From CAYWJA01 sp964458485 (GTDB taxonomy: Bacteria > Patescibacteriota > Gracilibacteria > UM-FILTER-43-11), in assembly GCA_964458485.1 (NCBI GenBank), contig CAYWJA010000014.1, forward strand, positions 1-39,035: a stretch of 39,035 bases of DNA, in the 5' to 3' direction. This document shows, in pieces, positions 1-7,421 of this stretch; position 1 is the first letter of the stretch, and every line of letters starts with the position of its first letter. A program made the translations under genes and the position numbers. The notes under the pieces were generated by a model that had not been told where the DNA came from, did no database searches, and saw nothing but the letters and a program-made list of their open reading frames with translations.

Positions 1-322
1 CACCAATAGTCACCCGCGCCTCATCCAAAATGCGGAGAATATGATTAATATTCCATGAATTTACATGAAAACCAATATACTTATATTTATCTGCATTTGT
101 ATTAATCCATTGTCCTAATTCCTCTGGTCCACTTGTTGATTCACTACGTCCGGTTGTATCAATAACTTGGCTAGTATGACCTTTTTTATTTAGATACGAT
201 GCAATCCTGTTTAGTCCCAAATGATTTTCAGGAGGAGCAAAAACACCCATCTCATTTTTCGAGAAGTCTGGATTTATAAGCAGGATATCTGCACTGTCCG
301 ATGTTGGAGTTGACTGAAACAT
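1..322 (-). CDS. B12-binding radical SAM protein, N-terminal fragment (cut by window edge)
   Basis: On the minus strand an open frame runs from an ATG at 322 to the left edge, giving 107 codons. The N-terminus reads DILLINPDF, then PPENHLGLNRIASYLNKKGH and QVIDTTG. This is the usual pattern of the cobalamin-binding Rossmann domain that opens B12-dependent radical SAM enzymes (a hydrophobic strand ending in NP, then GL..IASYL...GH.V.V.D). The radical SAM domain with its CxxxCxxC cluster would lie beyond the edge, so the substrate cannot be judged. No Shine-Dalgarno sequence precedes the start. It fits the B12 theme of the window (NrdJ and CobA further right). The family call comes from the N-terminal pattern only. 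Confidence 0.65.
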   Translation of the reverse strand, partial: MFQSTPTSDSADILLINPDFSKNEMGVFAPPENHLGLNRIASYLNKKGHTSQVIDTTGRSESTSGPEELGQWINTNADKYKYIGFHVNSWNINHILRILDEARVTIG

Positions 323-339
323 AAAACAAATGGTTTATT

Positions 340-420
340 TTTGTCATCTCGACCAACGCAGAGAGATCCCTTGTTTCAACTGTAAATCTAAGGGATTCCT
401 CCATGTCAGTCGGAATGACA
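340..420. repeat. Imperfect inverted repeat, GTCAT...ATGAC palindromic element
   Basis: The left arm GTCATCTCGACCAACGCAG continues to GAGATCCCTT. The right arm AAGGGATTCCTCC continues to GTCGGAATGAC. The arms pair imperfectly around a short AT-rich loop. The GTCATCC/GGATGAC ends resemble the elements at 11587, 11740 and 35889. It lies in the 3' flank of the kinase gene, beyond its stop at 491, and could also help terminate that transcript. Confidence 0.5.
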
Positions 421-490
421 AAATTATATTCCTGATCCCCTTACAAGAATACCTCAAAAACCCTCTTAAATAAACATACTAAAAATATAA

Positions 491-2146
491 TTATTTTTTA
501 GCTAATAATTGTTCAGCCTTAGCCACTAACACTCTATTATCAAAAGGCTTATCCATTTCATGCAGGTCTTTTTGTGATAAGGTTTCATCTTCTACTAGCC
601 TACCTGGATATAGCTCGTGATCCGGATCTCCAACAGTTATAAAAATAGTTGGTATACTAATACCCTCCTCTACCAATATCCTTACCAGTTGTAACCCATC
701 CATTTCAGGCATCATTACATCAGTTACCATTAATCTAATTTCCCGGACGGCCCTTATTATATCCAATGCCTCTTGACCATTTGCAGCCTGTAATACGCCA
801 TACCCCTTTCCTTTAAAAACTTCTTTTAAACACATAGTAATATCACCTTCATCATCTACTATGAGTATCTGTGTAGGTTTTTCAACAGTAACAATAGGCA
901 TTCTTTTTGTAATTTTACCATCTTCCGCTATTTCAACATTTATTGCCCTAATAGCTTCTTCTAATTCCTCCATCGTCTGGAAACGCATACCTGGATCTTT
1001 TTCCAGGCACCGCATAACTATAGCTACTATTTTATCGGCATCATCAACATCAGCATCAGGATTTACTTCTGTAATTGCTTTAGGCTGCTCTTTTATGTGG
1101 GCAGTTAGCATTTGAGCTGTTGAAGGGAAATCTTCTTCATTAAATGGAAGTTGACCCCCTAAAAGTTCATACATAATTACACCCGATGAATATATATCAG
1201 TTCTATGGTCGACTTTTTTACCACTAGCCTGCTCTGGTGACATATATGCAGGAGTGCCACAAACAACATGCTCTTGTGTTAAGCGATCTTTAGCATTCAT
1301 ATCTTTAGCAATTCCAAAATCTAATATTTTTACTTGCTCACTTCCGTCACTTTTCTTTATTAAAAAAATATTTTCAGGTTTTAAATCTCTATGTACTATG
1401 CCAATATTATGTGTAGCCTGTATTGCATTACAAATTTGCAATATAATTTTTTTTGTTCGCTTCCATGTAAAAGTTTCTGAATCCAATGTGATATCGTTTA
1501 ATGCACCAGAGAGGCTTATTCCTTTTAAATCTTCCATTACAAAAAATAATCTCCCACCTTCTGTTGTACCTCTGTTGTGAATGTCAACAATATAATCATT
1601 TTTAAGAGTAGAAAGAGCATCTATTTCTCTTTCAAAACGTTTCCTGTGCGTTTTATCTTTAGAAAAATTTGCACGTAAAATTTTAATAGCTACGCTTTTT
1701 TTCCCTTCAAGGTTTAAATCTACAGCCCTATGGACTTTCCCCATACCACCTGAGCCAAGAGTTTCTGTAATTCGGTATCTATTATCAATAACTTGTCCCT
1801 CCACCTCTTCTTGTTGTTGGGCTCTGAGATTTTCTGTCTGGTCTGTATTCTCAGGATCATCTGCTTCTGCAGCAGGCAGATCTTCTGCACCTACTTGTTG
1901 TTGACCCCTTAAGTTTTCTGTTTCATCTGGATCATCAAAATCATCCGTTCCTACAAGAGACGGATCTACCACGAGACCCGTGTCTGCGGTAGGATCTACA
2001 GGAGGGTCAGCAGGTTCTATTAATTCTTCCGGCATTACAGAAAAATCTTCAGTTCTAACTTCTCTAGTTACTGCACTATGAACATCAGGCTCTTCGGCAA
2101 CTATTACTACTTCATCATCTTTTGGTGTATCGGGCTTTTTGATCAT
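491..2146 (-). CDS. Ser/Thr protein kinase fused to a C-terminal response-regulator receiver domain
   Basis: A 551-residue predicted cytoplasmic signalling protein. Residues 1-120 are acidic and low-complexity and contain a duplicated TENLR(G/A)QQQ motif (about 76-84 and 104-112). Residues 122-410 form a Hanks-type kinase: glycine loop GSGGMG (131-136), VAIK lysine (155), HRDLKPEN with catalytic Asp 254, DFG at 276-278, and GTPAYMSPE ending the activation segment. A receiver domain follows at about 426-545, with DDE at 431-433, phosphoacceptor Asp 476 in TDVMMPEMDG, and a conserved Lys in MDKPFDN. No transmembrane segment or PASTA domain is visible. The fusion suggests crosstalk between Ser/Thr and His-Asp phosphorelay. 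The gene lies 130 bp downstream of a stand-alone receiver on the same strand, so the two may be co-transcribed. All key residues are present. The N-terminal boundary is the first in-frame ATG. Confidence 0.92.
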   Translation of the reverse strand: MIKKPDTPKDDEVVIVAEEPDVHSAVTREVRTEDFSVMPEELIEPADPPVDPTADTGLVVDPSLVGTDDFDDPDETENLRGQQQVGAEDLPAAEADDPENTDQTENLRAQQQEEVEGQVIDNRYRITETLGSGGMGKVHRAVDLNLEGKKSVAIKILRANFSKDKTHRKRFEREIDALSTLKNDYIVDIHNRGTTEGGRLFFVMEDLKGISLSGALNDITLDSETFTWKRTKKIILQICNAIQATHNIGIVHRDLKPENIFLIKKSDGSEQVKILDFGIAKDMNAKDRLTQEHVVCGTPAYMSPEQASGKKVDHRTDIYSSGVIMYELLGGQLPFNEEDFPSTAQMLTAHIKEQPKAITEVNPDADVDDADKIVAIVMRCLEKDPGMRFQTMEELEEAIRAINVEIAEDGKITKRMPIVTVEKPTQILIVDDEGDITMCLKEVFKGKGYGVLQAANGQEALDIIRAVREIRLMVTDVMMPEMDGLQLVRILVEEGISIPTIFITVGDPDHELYPGRLVEDETLSQKDLHEMDKPFDNRVLVAKAEQLLAKK

Positions 2147-2276
2147 TTATTTGGTTGTTATTATAATCCCATTATCATAAAAACAAGGAGGGATGCTATA
2201 CATAGGAGATTATTTTATAACAAAAGATAATAAGAGTAAATATAACTTTTATTATTTAAATAAATGCCAAATAACA

Positions 2277-2690
2277 CTATACCGCTTCAGATTCTGGAAT
2301 CTTTATAGTCAATACTCTATCAATCGCCGATTTTACTTCTTGTGCTGTAGTTGGCTTTTGAAAGTAATTAAGCTCTTCCAATATTTCATCACTTAACAAT
2401 TCATCTAATTCTTCACGCTCATTACCAGTAAGAAATGCAATTATTAAATTTTCCCTCACATCTGGCGCAATTTTTCTTACCAGTTCGGCACCACTAATAC
2501 CAGGTGGCATACTTACATCAGTAAGAAGGACATCAAATTTAGCACCATTTTTAGACAATAATTCCAGAGCTTTATCGCCAGTAGATACATCTGTTACATC
2601 ATAATCTGTACTAAATACCAAGGTTAATAATCCTCGTAAATCATTATCATCTTCAGCTATTAAGATTTTAGTTTTGGAGGGCTCATTCAT
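2277..2690 (-). CDS. Stand-alone response-regulator receiver (CheY-like) protein
   Basis: A 137-residue single-domain receiver with no output domain. Visible landmarks are ILIAEDDNDLRGLL with the acidic pair near residues 14-15, phosphoacceptor Asp in LLTDVSMPPGISG, Thr in FLTG, and Lys in YFQKP. It probably takes a phosphoryl group from a histidine kinase outside the window or works with the downstream kinase-receiver fusion. It has its own promoter (2720-2748), divergent from the promoter of the 2842 gene. The gene for the fusion protein begins 130 bp downstream on the same strand. Confidence 0.9.
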   Translation of the reverse strand: MNEPSKTKILIAEDDNDLRGLLTLVFSTDYDVTDVSTGDKALELLSKNGAKFDVLLTDVSMPPGISGAELVRKIAPDVRENLIIAFLTGNEREELDELLSDEILEELNYFQKPTTAQEVKSAIDRVLTIKIPESEAV

Positions 2691-2719
2691 AAGTGTAATA
2701 TTTAAGGATTAAGAGAATA

Positions 2720-2748
2720 AATATATTTCAATTATTTGATATTGTCAA
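2720..2748 (-). promoter_or_regulatory. Sigma70-type promoter for the receiver gene
   Basis: On the minus strand TTGACA (2743-2748) is followed by 17 nt and TATATT (2720-2725). The start codon at 2690 is about 30 nt downstream of the -10 box. Confidence 0.65.
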
Positions 2749-2779
2749 ATATTATTTTTATTATATTATATAAAATTAC

Positions 2780-2808
2780 TTGACAAATTAATTATTTTTT
2801 GTTATAAT
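2780..2808 (+). promoter_or_regulatory. Consensus sigma70-type promoter for the 2842 gene
   Basis: TTGACA (2780-2785), a 17-nt spacer and TATAAT (2803-2808) match the consensus perfectly. The ATG at 2842 is 34 nt further on. It is divergent from the receiver promoter. Confidence 0.8.
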
Positions 2809-2841
2809 ATTTCCCTTTTTAACTAAATTATACAAAATTAT

Positions 2842-3603
2842 ATGAAAAGAGCAGAATTTCCTACCTCCAGAGAAAGTGTATCAGCAATTATTGATAGCTG
2901 CTTTATGGACGGTAAATTAATAAGAAATGCTAAAAGTTTACCAAAAGAACAAAGGAAAGCCCTTAGGCAATGGGTTGCTTCATTCGATAGCTCAAATGCA
3001 GTTAAATCTGAAAAATATGATACATATTTAAAAGCCAGGAAAATTCTTGGTATGAGGTTTTTTGTAAAAAGAGGCACTGAAGAACCAGTAGGAGTTGATC
3101 CTGCAGATATATTTATTTATGACGAAAAAGTAAATCTATTACACGGTACAAGAGAATTAACAGCATATGTTGTGCTAGGTGACGCTGTTGTAAGAGCTAA
3201 TGGGGAGCTTGGTGTCACTGCACGTTATTTATCTGAAGTTGCCTGCGCAGTTTCAGATACTGGTGAAGTTGCCAGAATTACAATGGGATTCAGAAGGAAG
3301 GTTGCACGGATTATGACAGAAGCTAGGCAAAAATATAACGAAGAAGATGGCTATCTACCATTATTTGAAGACGAAGAAAGGATACTTCCAACAGCAAAAG
3401 CAGCTAAAAACACTTTTGTACCATTTGAACCAGATAAACCGGAACAAGAGGAGTGGGAATTTGGTGACCATGGTGATTTTTATGACGATGAGGCTATGGA
3501 GCCAGATCCTTTTAATGAGCCAAATATACCAGATGAGTTTGATTATCGTTTTAGGGAATTGATGGGGGAGGAGCAAGATCAGGAAGAGTTTTTAGAGGCT
3601 TAA
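2842..3603 (+). CDS. Hypothetical protein with acidic C-terminal tail
   Basis: A 253-residue protein I do not recognise. Residues 1-165 look globular and mixed in charge. From about residue 175 the chain is strongly acidic and Pro-rich (runs such as EEWEFGDHGDFYDDEAMEPD), probably disordered. There is no signal peptide, membrane segment or nucleotide-binding motif. It starts at the first ATG after a perfect promoter. Its stop codon overlaps the stop of the convergent zinc-ribbon gene by 3-4 nt, so the two transcripts must overlap. An acidic tail could serve protein or nucleic-acid contacts, but this is not shown. Confidence 0.8.
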   Translation: MKRAEFPTSRESVSAIIDSCFMDGKLIRNAKSLPKEQRKALRQWVASFDSSNAVKSEKYDTYLKARKILGMRFFVKRGTEEPVGVDPADIFIYDEKVNLLHGTRELTAYVVLGDAVVRANGELGVTARYLSEVACAVSDTGEVARITMGFRRKVARIMTEARQKYNEEDGYLPLFEDEERILPTAKAAKNTFVPFEPDKPEQEEWEFGDHGDFYDDEAMEPDPFNEPNIPDEFDYRFRELMGEEQDQEEFLEA

Positions 3604-5252
3604 TAAACAGTTGCAAGATAGCATTTTTCACAATAAATTTTTTCCTTCCTATCTAGCGCATAAGTTGTACGGATAGCTGCTTCACACTTCACACATTTGC
3701 GATCATAAAGCTTGCGAGGATTGCGCAGATTCAGGCGTTCTCTATGTCGGCAATCCGGACATTTTTTTGGTATAGGCAATTTTTGATCGCGGTAAAATTT
3801 AAGTTCCTGAGAAATAATTTTATAATTTTTACCACATTCATTGCAGGCAAGAATTTCTTTCATTATATTGTCTTTTACTTCAATGATATTTTGCGGAATT
3901 TCTGCCATCTGTGGTAAATATTCTTTTTTATCTTTTTCTTTCCATTTATAACCCTTTGTAACTGCTTCCTCTTTTGTAAGTGGAAAATATTCCTGCGCTA
4001 CAGTTTCGTTATATGCGAAAGGGGAATGGCCGATTGGAAAAAATTCACCCCACTCATTGGTGGACTTCATATGTTCGATAATTTTTTCTTTCATTTTTTC
4101 ATAATCCTCTTTTGAATACTCCTTATTAAGAATGCAATAATTTTTATTAAAAATTCCATCACATCCGAATAAATATTTAGAGTTTATGCTGTATTCAGAG
4201 TAAAAAACTTCGTACGAATGCCTCGAAAAAGTAGAATAATAAGTATTTTTAGCGCCGTACATCCCCAGATATTCATAGCAAAGCTCATTTTCTTCTGTGT
4301 AATTATTGTCATAGCAATCTTTCAAATCCACAACCTGCATGCAATAAGCACAATCTTCGCACCGATCCACATAAAATGAATTAAAAGTGTTTTTGCAATT
4401 ATAAACATGAGTACCACTAACATTTTGTGTATTACTATTCGGCATAAAGTGATGTGGGATCGTCATTTTTACTTCTTCTAATTTCTTTTTTACACCTTGC
4501 ATTTGATTGGGGTTGCAAAAGTCGATTTGAGATTTTATTTTTTCATAATCCTCTTTTGAGTATTCCTTATTTTCTATGTGATATTTTTTATTTCTAAGAC
4601 CACAGCACGCAATACATTCACTACATCCGTGCATGTCATAGCAAAATAAAAGATGATCGCAGTGGTAACAATCCTGGCAGTACATACAGTTATATAGCTT
4701 GCGAGAATCTGTGCATTCGTAACAAAGTTCACATTCTCTTGTAACCAAGTTATCGACACAATTTTTGGAATAATAGGCGGATCCATACATGCAATCTTCA
4801 GAATAGACCGCACCGAATGTTAAATAGCAATTTTTACAATCCCCTAAAAAATTACAATAATCACAATTGTCGTCGCTACTCGCCAAATAGACACTTATAC
4901 GAGGCACCTTAGCCTGCAGCTCTGCAAATTGATCAAAAAATGGTCTGTTAAAATCAAATTCCTGAGCATATTCAGTCCCATGCCAATCTCCATCCCACCA
5001 GCATTTTGGGCAATAAACAGGGAAAGGCTTATCATCAGAATACATGGAAAGCACTCCCTTGTTACACATATCACATTCTCCTTTGTGTAGATTTCGTTCA
5101 TTTCGAATAGCATATCGGCGTTGCTGACGGCATGTAGGGCAAAAAGTCGGCGCAGGCACTTTTATGCGATCGTAATATTTTTGATCACGATCGGTTATTG
5201 TAAATTGTTCGGGGCAGTTTGTGCAGTGTTTGGTTGCCATAATATTCGCCAT
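3600..5252 (-). CDS. Cys-rich zinc-ribbon protein of CPR type
   Basis: A 550-residue protein packed with CxxC pairs. The N-terminal ribbon has CTNC ... CPTC, CDMC and CPKC. A central stretch of closely spaced cysteines (about 125-230: CDYC, CKNC, CELCYEC, CMYCQDC, CSEC) is followed by another at about 290-320. The C-terminal ribbon has CNECG, CPDC and CVKC. The block YHIENKEYSKEDYEKIK recurs as YCILNKEYSKEDYEKMK, so the middle is duplicated. Most cysteines probably bind structural zinc; no catalytic motif is seen. Similar proteins are common in CPR genomes and often mis-annotated. A second possible start (MATKHCTNC) is at 5240. Transcription probably begins at the promoter/operator near 5349-5382, shared with the KilA-N gene. 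Confidence 0.85.
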   Translation of the reverse strand: MANIMATKHCTNCPEQFTITDRDQKYYDRIKVPAPTFCPTCRQQRRYAIRNERNLHKGECDMCNKGVLSMYSDDKPFPVYCPKCWWDGDWHGTEYAQEFDFNRPFFDQFAELQAKVPRISVYLASSDDNCDYCNFLGDCKNCYLTFGAVYSEDCMYGSAYYSKNCVDNLVTRECELCYECTDSRKLYNCMYCQDCYHCDHLLFCYDMHGCSECIACCGLRNKKYHIENKEYSKEDYEKIKSQIDFCNPNQMQGVKKKLEEVKMTIPHHFMPNSNTQNVSGTHVYNCKNTFNSFYVDRCEDCAYCMQVVDLKDCYDNNYTEENELCYEYLGMYGAKNTYYSTFSRHSYEVFYSEYSINSKYLFGCDGIFNKNYCILNKEYSKEDYEKMKEKIIEHMKSTNEWGEFFPIGHSPFAYNETVAQEYFPLTKEEAVTKGYKWKEKDKKEYLPQMAEIPQNIIEVKDNIMKEILACNECGKNYKIISQELKFYRDQKLPIPKKCPDCRHRERLNLRNPRKLYDRKCVKCEAAIRTTYALDRKEKIYCEKCYLATVY

Positions 5253-5348
5253 TATTTATTCATTATTTATTATTGCTTATCCATTATTATTCAGCAAGTG
5301 TCGATTAATTAAGGAGCTTTTAATTGTGGCAAATTCGCCATAATTTAA

Positions 5349-5382
5349 ATTAATTATAGTAAACATTTGTTCACTTAACAAT
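5349..5382 (-). promoter_or_regulatory. Promoter with palindromic operator (copy 1 of a 28-bp shared block)
   Basis: On the minus strand TTGTTA (-35) is followed by the 17-nt spacer AGTGAACAAATGTTTAC and TATAAT (-10). The spacer holds a near-palindrome AGTGAACA..TGTTTACT, similar to the GAAC-N4-GTTC core of Gram-positive-type LexA boxes. The same 28 bp (5349-5376) recurs exactly at 10944-10971. A repressor bound between -35 and -10 would block transcription. It drives the zinc-ribbon gene starting at 5252. Confidence 0.6.
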
Positions 5383-5391
5383 ACATTTTCC

Positions 5392-5420
5392 TTGATTTTT
5401 TCTATATTGTAATATATAAT
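5392..5420 (+). promoter_or_regulatory. Promoter for the toxin-antitoxin pair
   Basis: TTGATT (5392-5397), a 17-nt spacer and TATAAT (5415-5420) lie 37 nt before the antitoxin ATG at 5457. It is divergent from the operator-bearing promoter at 5349-5382. Confidence 0.6.
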
Positions 5421-5456
5421 ATAATTAATTACATATTTTATTACATACTTAAATAC

Positions 5457-5720
5457 ATGTTTATTCCAAATACAGCAGGTGTTTCAGATCTTCAAAGAAA
5501 GGGCAAAGAAGTTCTTGAGCCTATAAAAAATAATGAAGAAGATGTTGTGCTCTTAAGTGACAGAAGCCATGTTTTTGGCGCTATTGTAAATATCGAACAT
5601 TACAAAGAACTTCTTAAATTAGCTACACAGCAAGAAAATGATTTCTGGCTTTCTGTAACTGAAAAAACCTTTGATTTCTGGGATCATCCTAGCAACGATG
5701 CATATGAAAAATGTATATAA
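5457..5720 (+). CDS. Phd/YefM-like antitoxin
   Basis: An 87-residue protein. The N-terminal half FIPNTAGVSDLQRKGKEVLEPI, then VVLLSDRSHVFGAIVNIEHYKEL, follows the Phd/YefM fold pattern: a short strand, a helix, a strand pair with SDR.H.FGAIV, then a helix. That part binds operator DNA in the family. The C-terminal tail (ENDFWLSVTEKTFDFWDHPSND) is the likely toxin-neutralising segment. The toxin gene overlaps its end, the usual antitoxin-first arrangement with translational coupling. Autoregulation at its promoter is expected from the family but is not visible directly. Confidence 0.75.
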   Translation: MFIPNTAGVSDLQRKGKEVLEPIKNNEEDVVLLSDRSHVFGAIVNIEHYKELLKLATQQENDFWLSVTEKTFDFWDHPSNDAYEKCI

Positions 5721-6045
5721 ATACAAAAAAGGAGATATAGTTTTTATAAAATATCCTTTTACAAATTTGGTTGAATTTAAAGTGCGACCTGCACTGGTTT
5801 TACGTAATCCTGATGATAAAGATGTAATTTTATTGCCAATCTCTACCAGGATTAACCTCAATGAACAGGATCTGATAATCAAAAACAACTACTACAAAGG
5901 TAAGCCTTTACCTGTTAAGTCAGCAATACGCATCGGCAAAATAGCAACAATACAAACCGATCTGATTGTTAAAAAATATACTAAACTAAAAAAGGAATTT
6001 TTTAAGGAAGTACAAAAAAGATTGATGGATTATTTGTTTGGGTAG
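5704..6045 (+). CDS. MazF/PemK-family toxin (mRNA interferase-like)
   Basis: About 113 residues from the ATG at 5704; other in-frame ATGs are at 5698 and 5671. KKGDIVFIKYPFTN followed by KVRPALVL and the SAIRIGKIATI segment match the PemK/MazF beta-barrel: a GDIV strand, the RPALVL strand, and a later strand before a C-terminal helix. The family cleaves mRNA and sometimes tRNA or rRNA. The start lies inside the last codons of the antitoxin, so translation is probably coupled. Pairing a MazF-like toxin with a Phd/YefM-like rather than MazE-like antitoxin is a known kind of mix-and-match. No truncation is seen. Confidence 0.8.
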   Translation: MKNVYKYKKGDIVFIKYPFTNLVEFKVRPALVLRNPDDKDVILLPISTRINLNEQDLIIKNNYYKGKPLPVKSAIRIGKIATIQTDLIVKKYTKLKKEFFKEVQKRLMDYLFG

Positions 6046-6152
6046 AGCTTATAGAAAGGGAGAGTTATGGGTTGTATGCCACTATCACTTAGAATTATAC
6101 CAACATCAGGTACTTTAGTTTTAAACAATATTTTTTTATTTTGTAAAATCTA

Positions 6153-6180
6153 TTGACAAATAGTTTTTTTTATATATACT
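6153..6180 (+). promoter_or_regulatory. Promoter for the DGR target gene
   Basis: TTGACA (6153-6158), a 16-nt spacer and TATACT (6175-6180) lie 35 nt before the ATG at 6215. Confidence 0.6.
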
Positions 6181-6214
6181 TATACTCTATAAATTAAATT
6201 TAAATTTTATTATT

Positions 6215-6949
6215 ATGAGTGAAGTAGAAATCCCTAAAGGAGTAACAGCTGAACAACTTCTTGCAGCCCTTGAAGAAAGAAAGAGTGCAGGTCAGCTTCC
6301 TTATAGCCTTAATGAAAGAATAGTAGCTTTGTCCGAAAATGACGTTAGGCCTGGCATAGAGCAAACTCTTGCCGATGCAGATGAATCTATCACTGCTGAT
6401 CAGCCAGATGAACCTGCTGAAAGACCTAAGCTCTCACCTGAAAGTGCGGAAGCTCAGGCTTTATTGTCAACACTCGAAACCCGTCTTACTAAAAATCCCC
6501 AAGGTTATAAACGCCCCGAAGGTGTTGATTTCGCCGAAGTCAAAGCCGCTTTGGAAGCACGGCCTGATTTGATGTACAGTCTTGCGCAGATGGAAAATTC
6601 AGGAGGCGAAGTGGATATCCGTGCTGTCGAAGGAAATGAATTTGTTTTCTGTGATTTTGCAAAGGAAACATCAGAAAAACGTCGTGATCTGGATTATTAT
6701 CAGGTTGAGAAAATTGCCGAAGACTGGGGTGTGGATGTTCAGTCGGAAGAAGGCTGGCGTGCACTTCAGAAGCTCGGTGTTTTTGATACCGATTCATGGA
6801 TATGGGTAAAATCCGACGATATTATTGATACCGGTGACGCCCGTCTTGCGGACCGTAATGGTCTCAACCTGCACGTGCTCCCTTTCCTTGCCGGGAACCA
6901 CGACCCGTTCAGGGGTTGGCGTGCCTCGCTAAGAGTTCCAAAAGCTTAA
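6215..6949 (+). CDS. DGR variable target protein, DUF4256-like, with C-terminal variable repeat
   Basis: A 244-residue protein. Residues 1-85 are an acidic, helical extension. From about residue 88 (TLETRLTKN, then EVKAALEARPDLMYSLAQMENSGGEVD, FVFCDFAKETSEKRRDLDYY, ALQKLGVFDTDSWIWVK) the sequence resembles DUF4256 family proteins as I remember them, including the terminal RGWRASLRV, which corresponds to RGFRGSLRV. The last 40 codons contain the variable repeat (6827-6933). Ten AAY codons of the template are replaced by Asp, Leu, His or Phe codons in this protein. The variable residues probably form a ligand-binding face, as in other DGR targets. No signal peptide is visible. A terminator follows at 6985-7025. 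Local GC is higher than in the neighbours, hinting at transfer with the DGR. Confidence 0.9.
   Translation: MSEVEIPKGVTAEQLLAALEERKSAGQLPYSLNERIVALSENDVRPGIEQTLADADESITADQPDEPAERPKLSPESAEAQALLSTLETRLTKNPQGYKRPEGVDFAEVKAALEARPDLMYSLAQMENSGGEVDIRAVEGNEFVFCDFAKETSEKRRDLDYYQVEKIAEDWGVDVQSEEGWRALQKLGVFDTDSWIWVKSDDIIDTGDARLADRNGLNLHVLPFLAGNHDPFRGWRASLRVPKA
6827..6933 (+). repeat. DGR variable repeat (VR)
   Basis: It aligns without gaps to the template repeat 461 bp downstream (7288-7394). Inside the well-matched block from ACCGGT (6830) to CGCTAAG (6933) there are 16 differences and all 16 are A in the template. The invariant 3' end GGGGTTGGCGTGCCTCGCTA is the likely initiation-of-mutagenic-homing side. 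The first mismatch that is not at a template A is at 6934 (A versus G). Confidence 0.95.
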
Positions 6950-6984
6950 ACTTTGAACTTTAATTTTCTTTGAATTTTAACTTT

Positions 6985-7025
6985 AAAAATCCTGCCTCGG
7001 TCTTGTCGAATGGGCAGGATTTTTT
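6985..7025 (+). terminator. Intrinsic terminator after the DGR target gene
   Basis: AAAAATCCTGCC (6985-6996) pairs with GGCAGGATTTTT (7013-7024), followed by the T-run. The stem is bidirectional in form. It separates the target mRNA from the RNA/TR segment. Confidence 0.8.
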
Positions 7026-7059
7026 GACTTTTGAAGTATTTGTATTACACTGATTTTAG

Positions 7060-7287
7060 ACGGTGAATAGCAACCTGGTCCGATGTACGTCGGAATAAGG
7101 CTACCGTAAGTGTGGTCTTTCATGAAAAGACTTTGAATTAAAAAAGAAGTCTGAAAGAACACCGGAAAGCTTATGAACTCTTAGGATTGAGTGGGGCTTA
7201 TCCCGAATTGAATCGGGATGAAATAAAGCAAACCAATGCCTGCACTGTCGTTGCGACGGCAGCTGCAGATCGGACAAGTCTCATCAC
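7060..7287 (+). ncRNA. Candidate structured RNA leading into the DGR template repeat
   Basis: This gene-free stretch has four clear hairpins in series. Hairpin 1: ACGGT-gaat-AGC (7060-7071) with GCTACCGT (7100-7107), enclosing TCCGA/TCGGA. Hairpin 2: GTCTTT (7115-7120) with AAAGAC (7126-7131). Hairpin 3: ATCCCGA (7200-7206) with TCGGGAT (7213-7219). Hairpin 4: CTGCA (7240-7244) with TGCAG (7264-7268), enclosing GTCG/CGAC. It ends directly at the TR. In studied DGRs the TR is copied from a longer RNA whose flanks are needed for cDNA priming. This segment is the natural candidate for that role. No convincing promoter was found, only a TTGACT near 7024. Confidence 0.5.
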
Positions 7288-7394
7288 AAAACCGGTAACG
7301 CCCGTAATGCGAACCGTAATGGTAACAACCTGAACGTGAACCCTAACAATGCCGGGAACCACAACCCGAACAGGGGTTGGCGTGCCTCGCTAAG
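7288..7394 (+). repeat. DGR template repeat (TR)
   Basis: Non-coding, A-rich copy of the target's 3' end. Read in the VR frame it has 13 AAY (Asn) codons between ACCGGT and AGGGGTTGG. Ten of these are changed in the VR and three are kept. The TR lies 3' of the target gene and 24 bp before the stop of avd, which is on the opposite strand. The RT is expected to copy the TR RNA with misincorporation at A and homing into the VR. Confidence 0.95.
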
Positions 7395-7421
7395 GGTTTA
7401 TTGGCTTTGTGTCAGCACAGT

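Noticed and set aside
6067..6156. 29-codon ORF preceded by a Shine-Dalgarno-like AGGGAG
   Set aside because: Very short, runs into the -35 box of the DGR target promoter, and has no further support.
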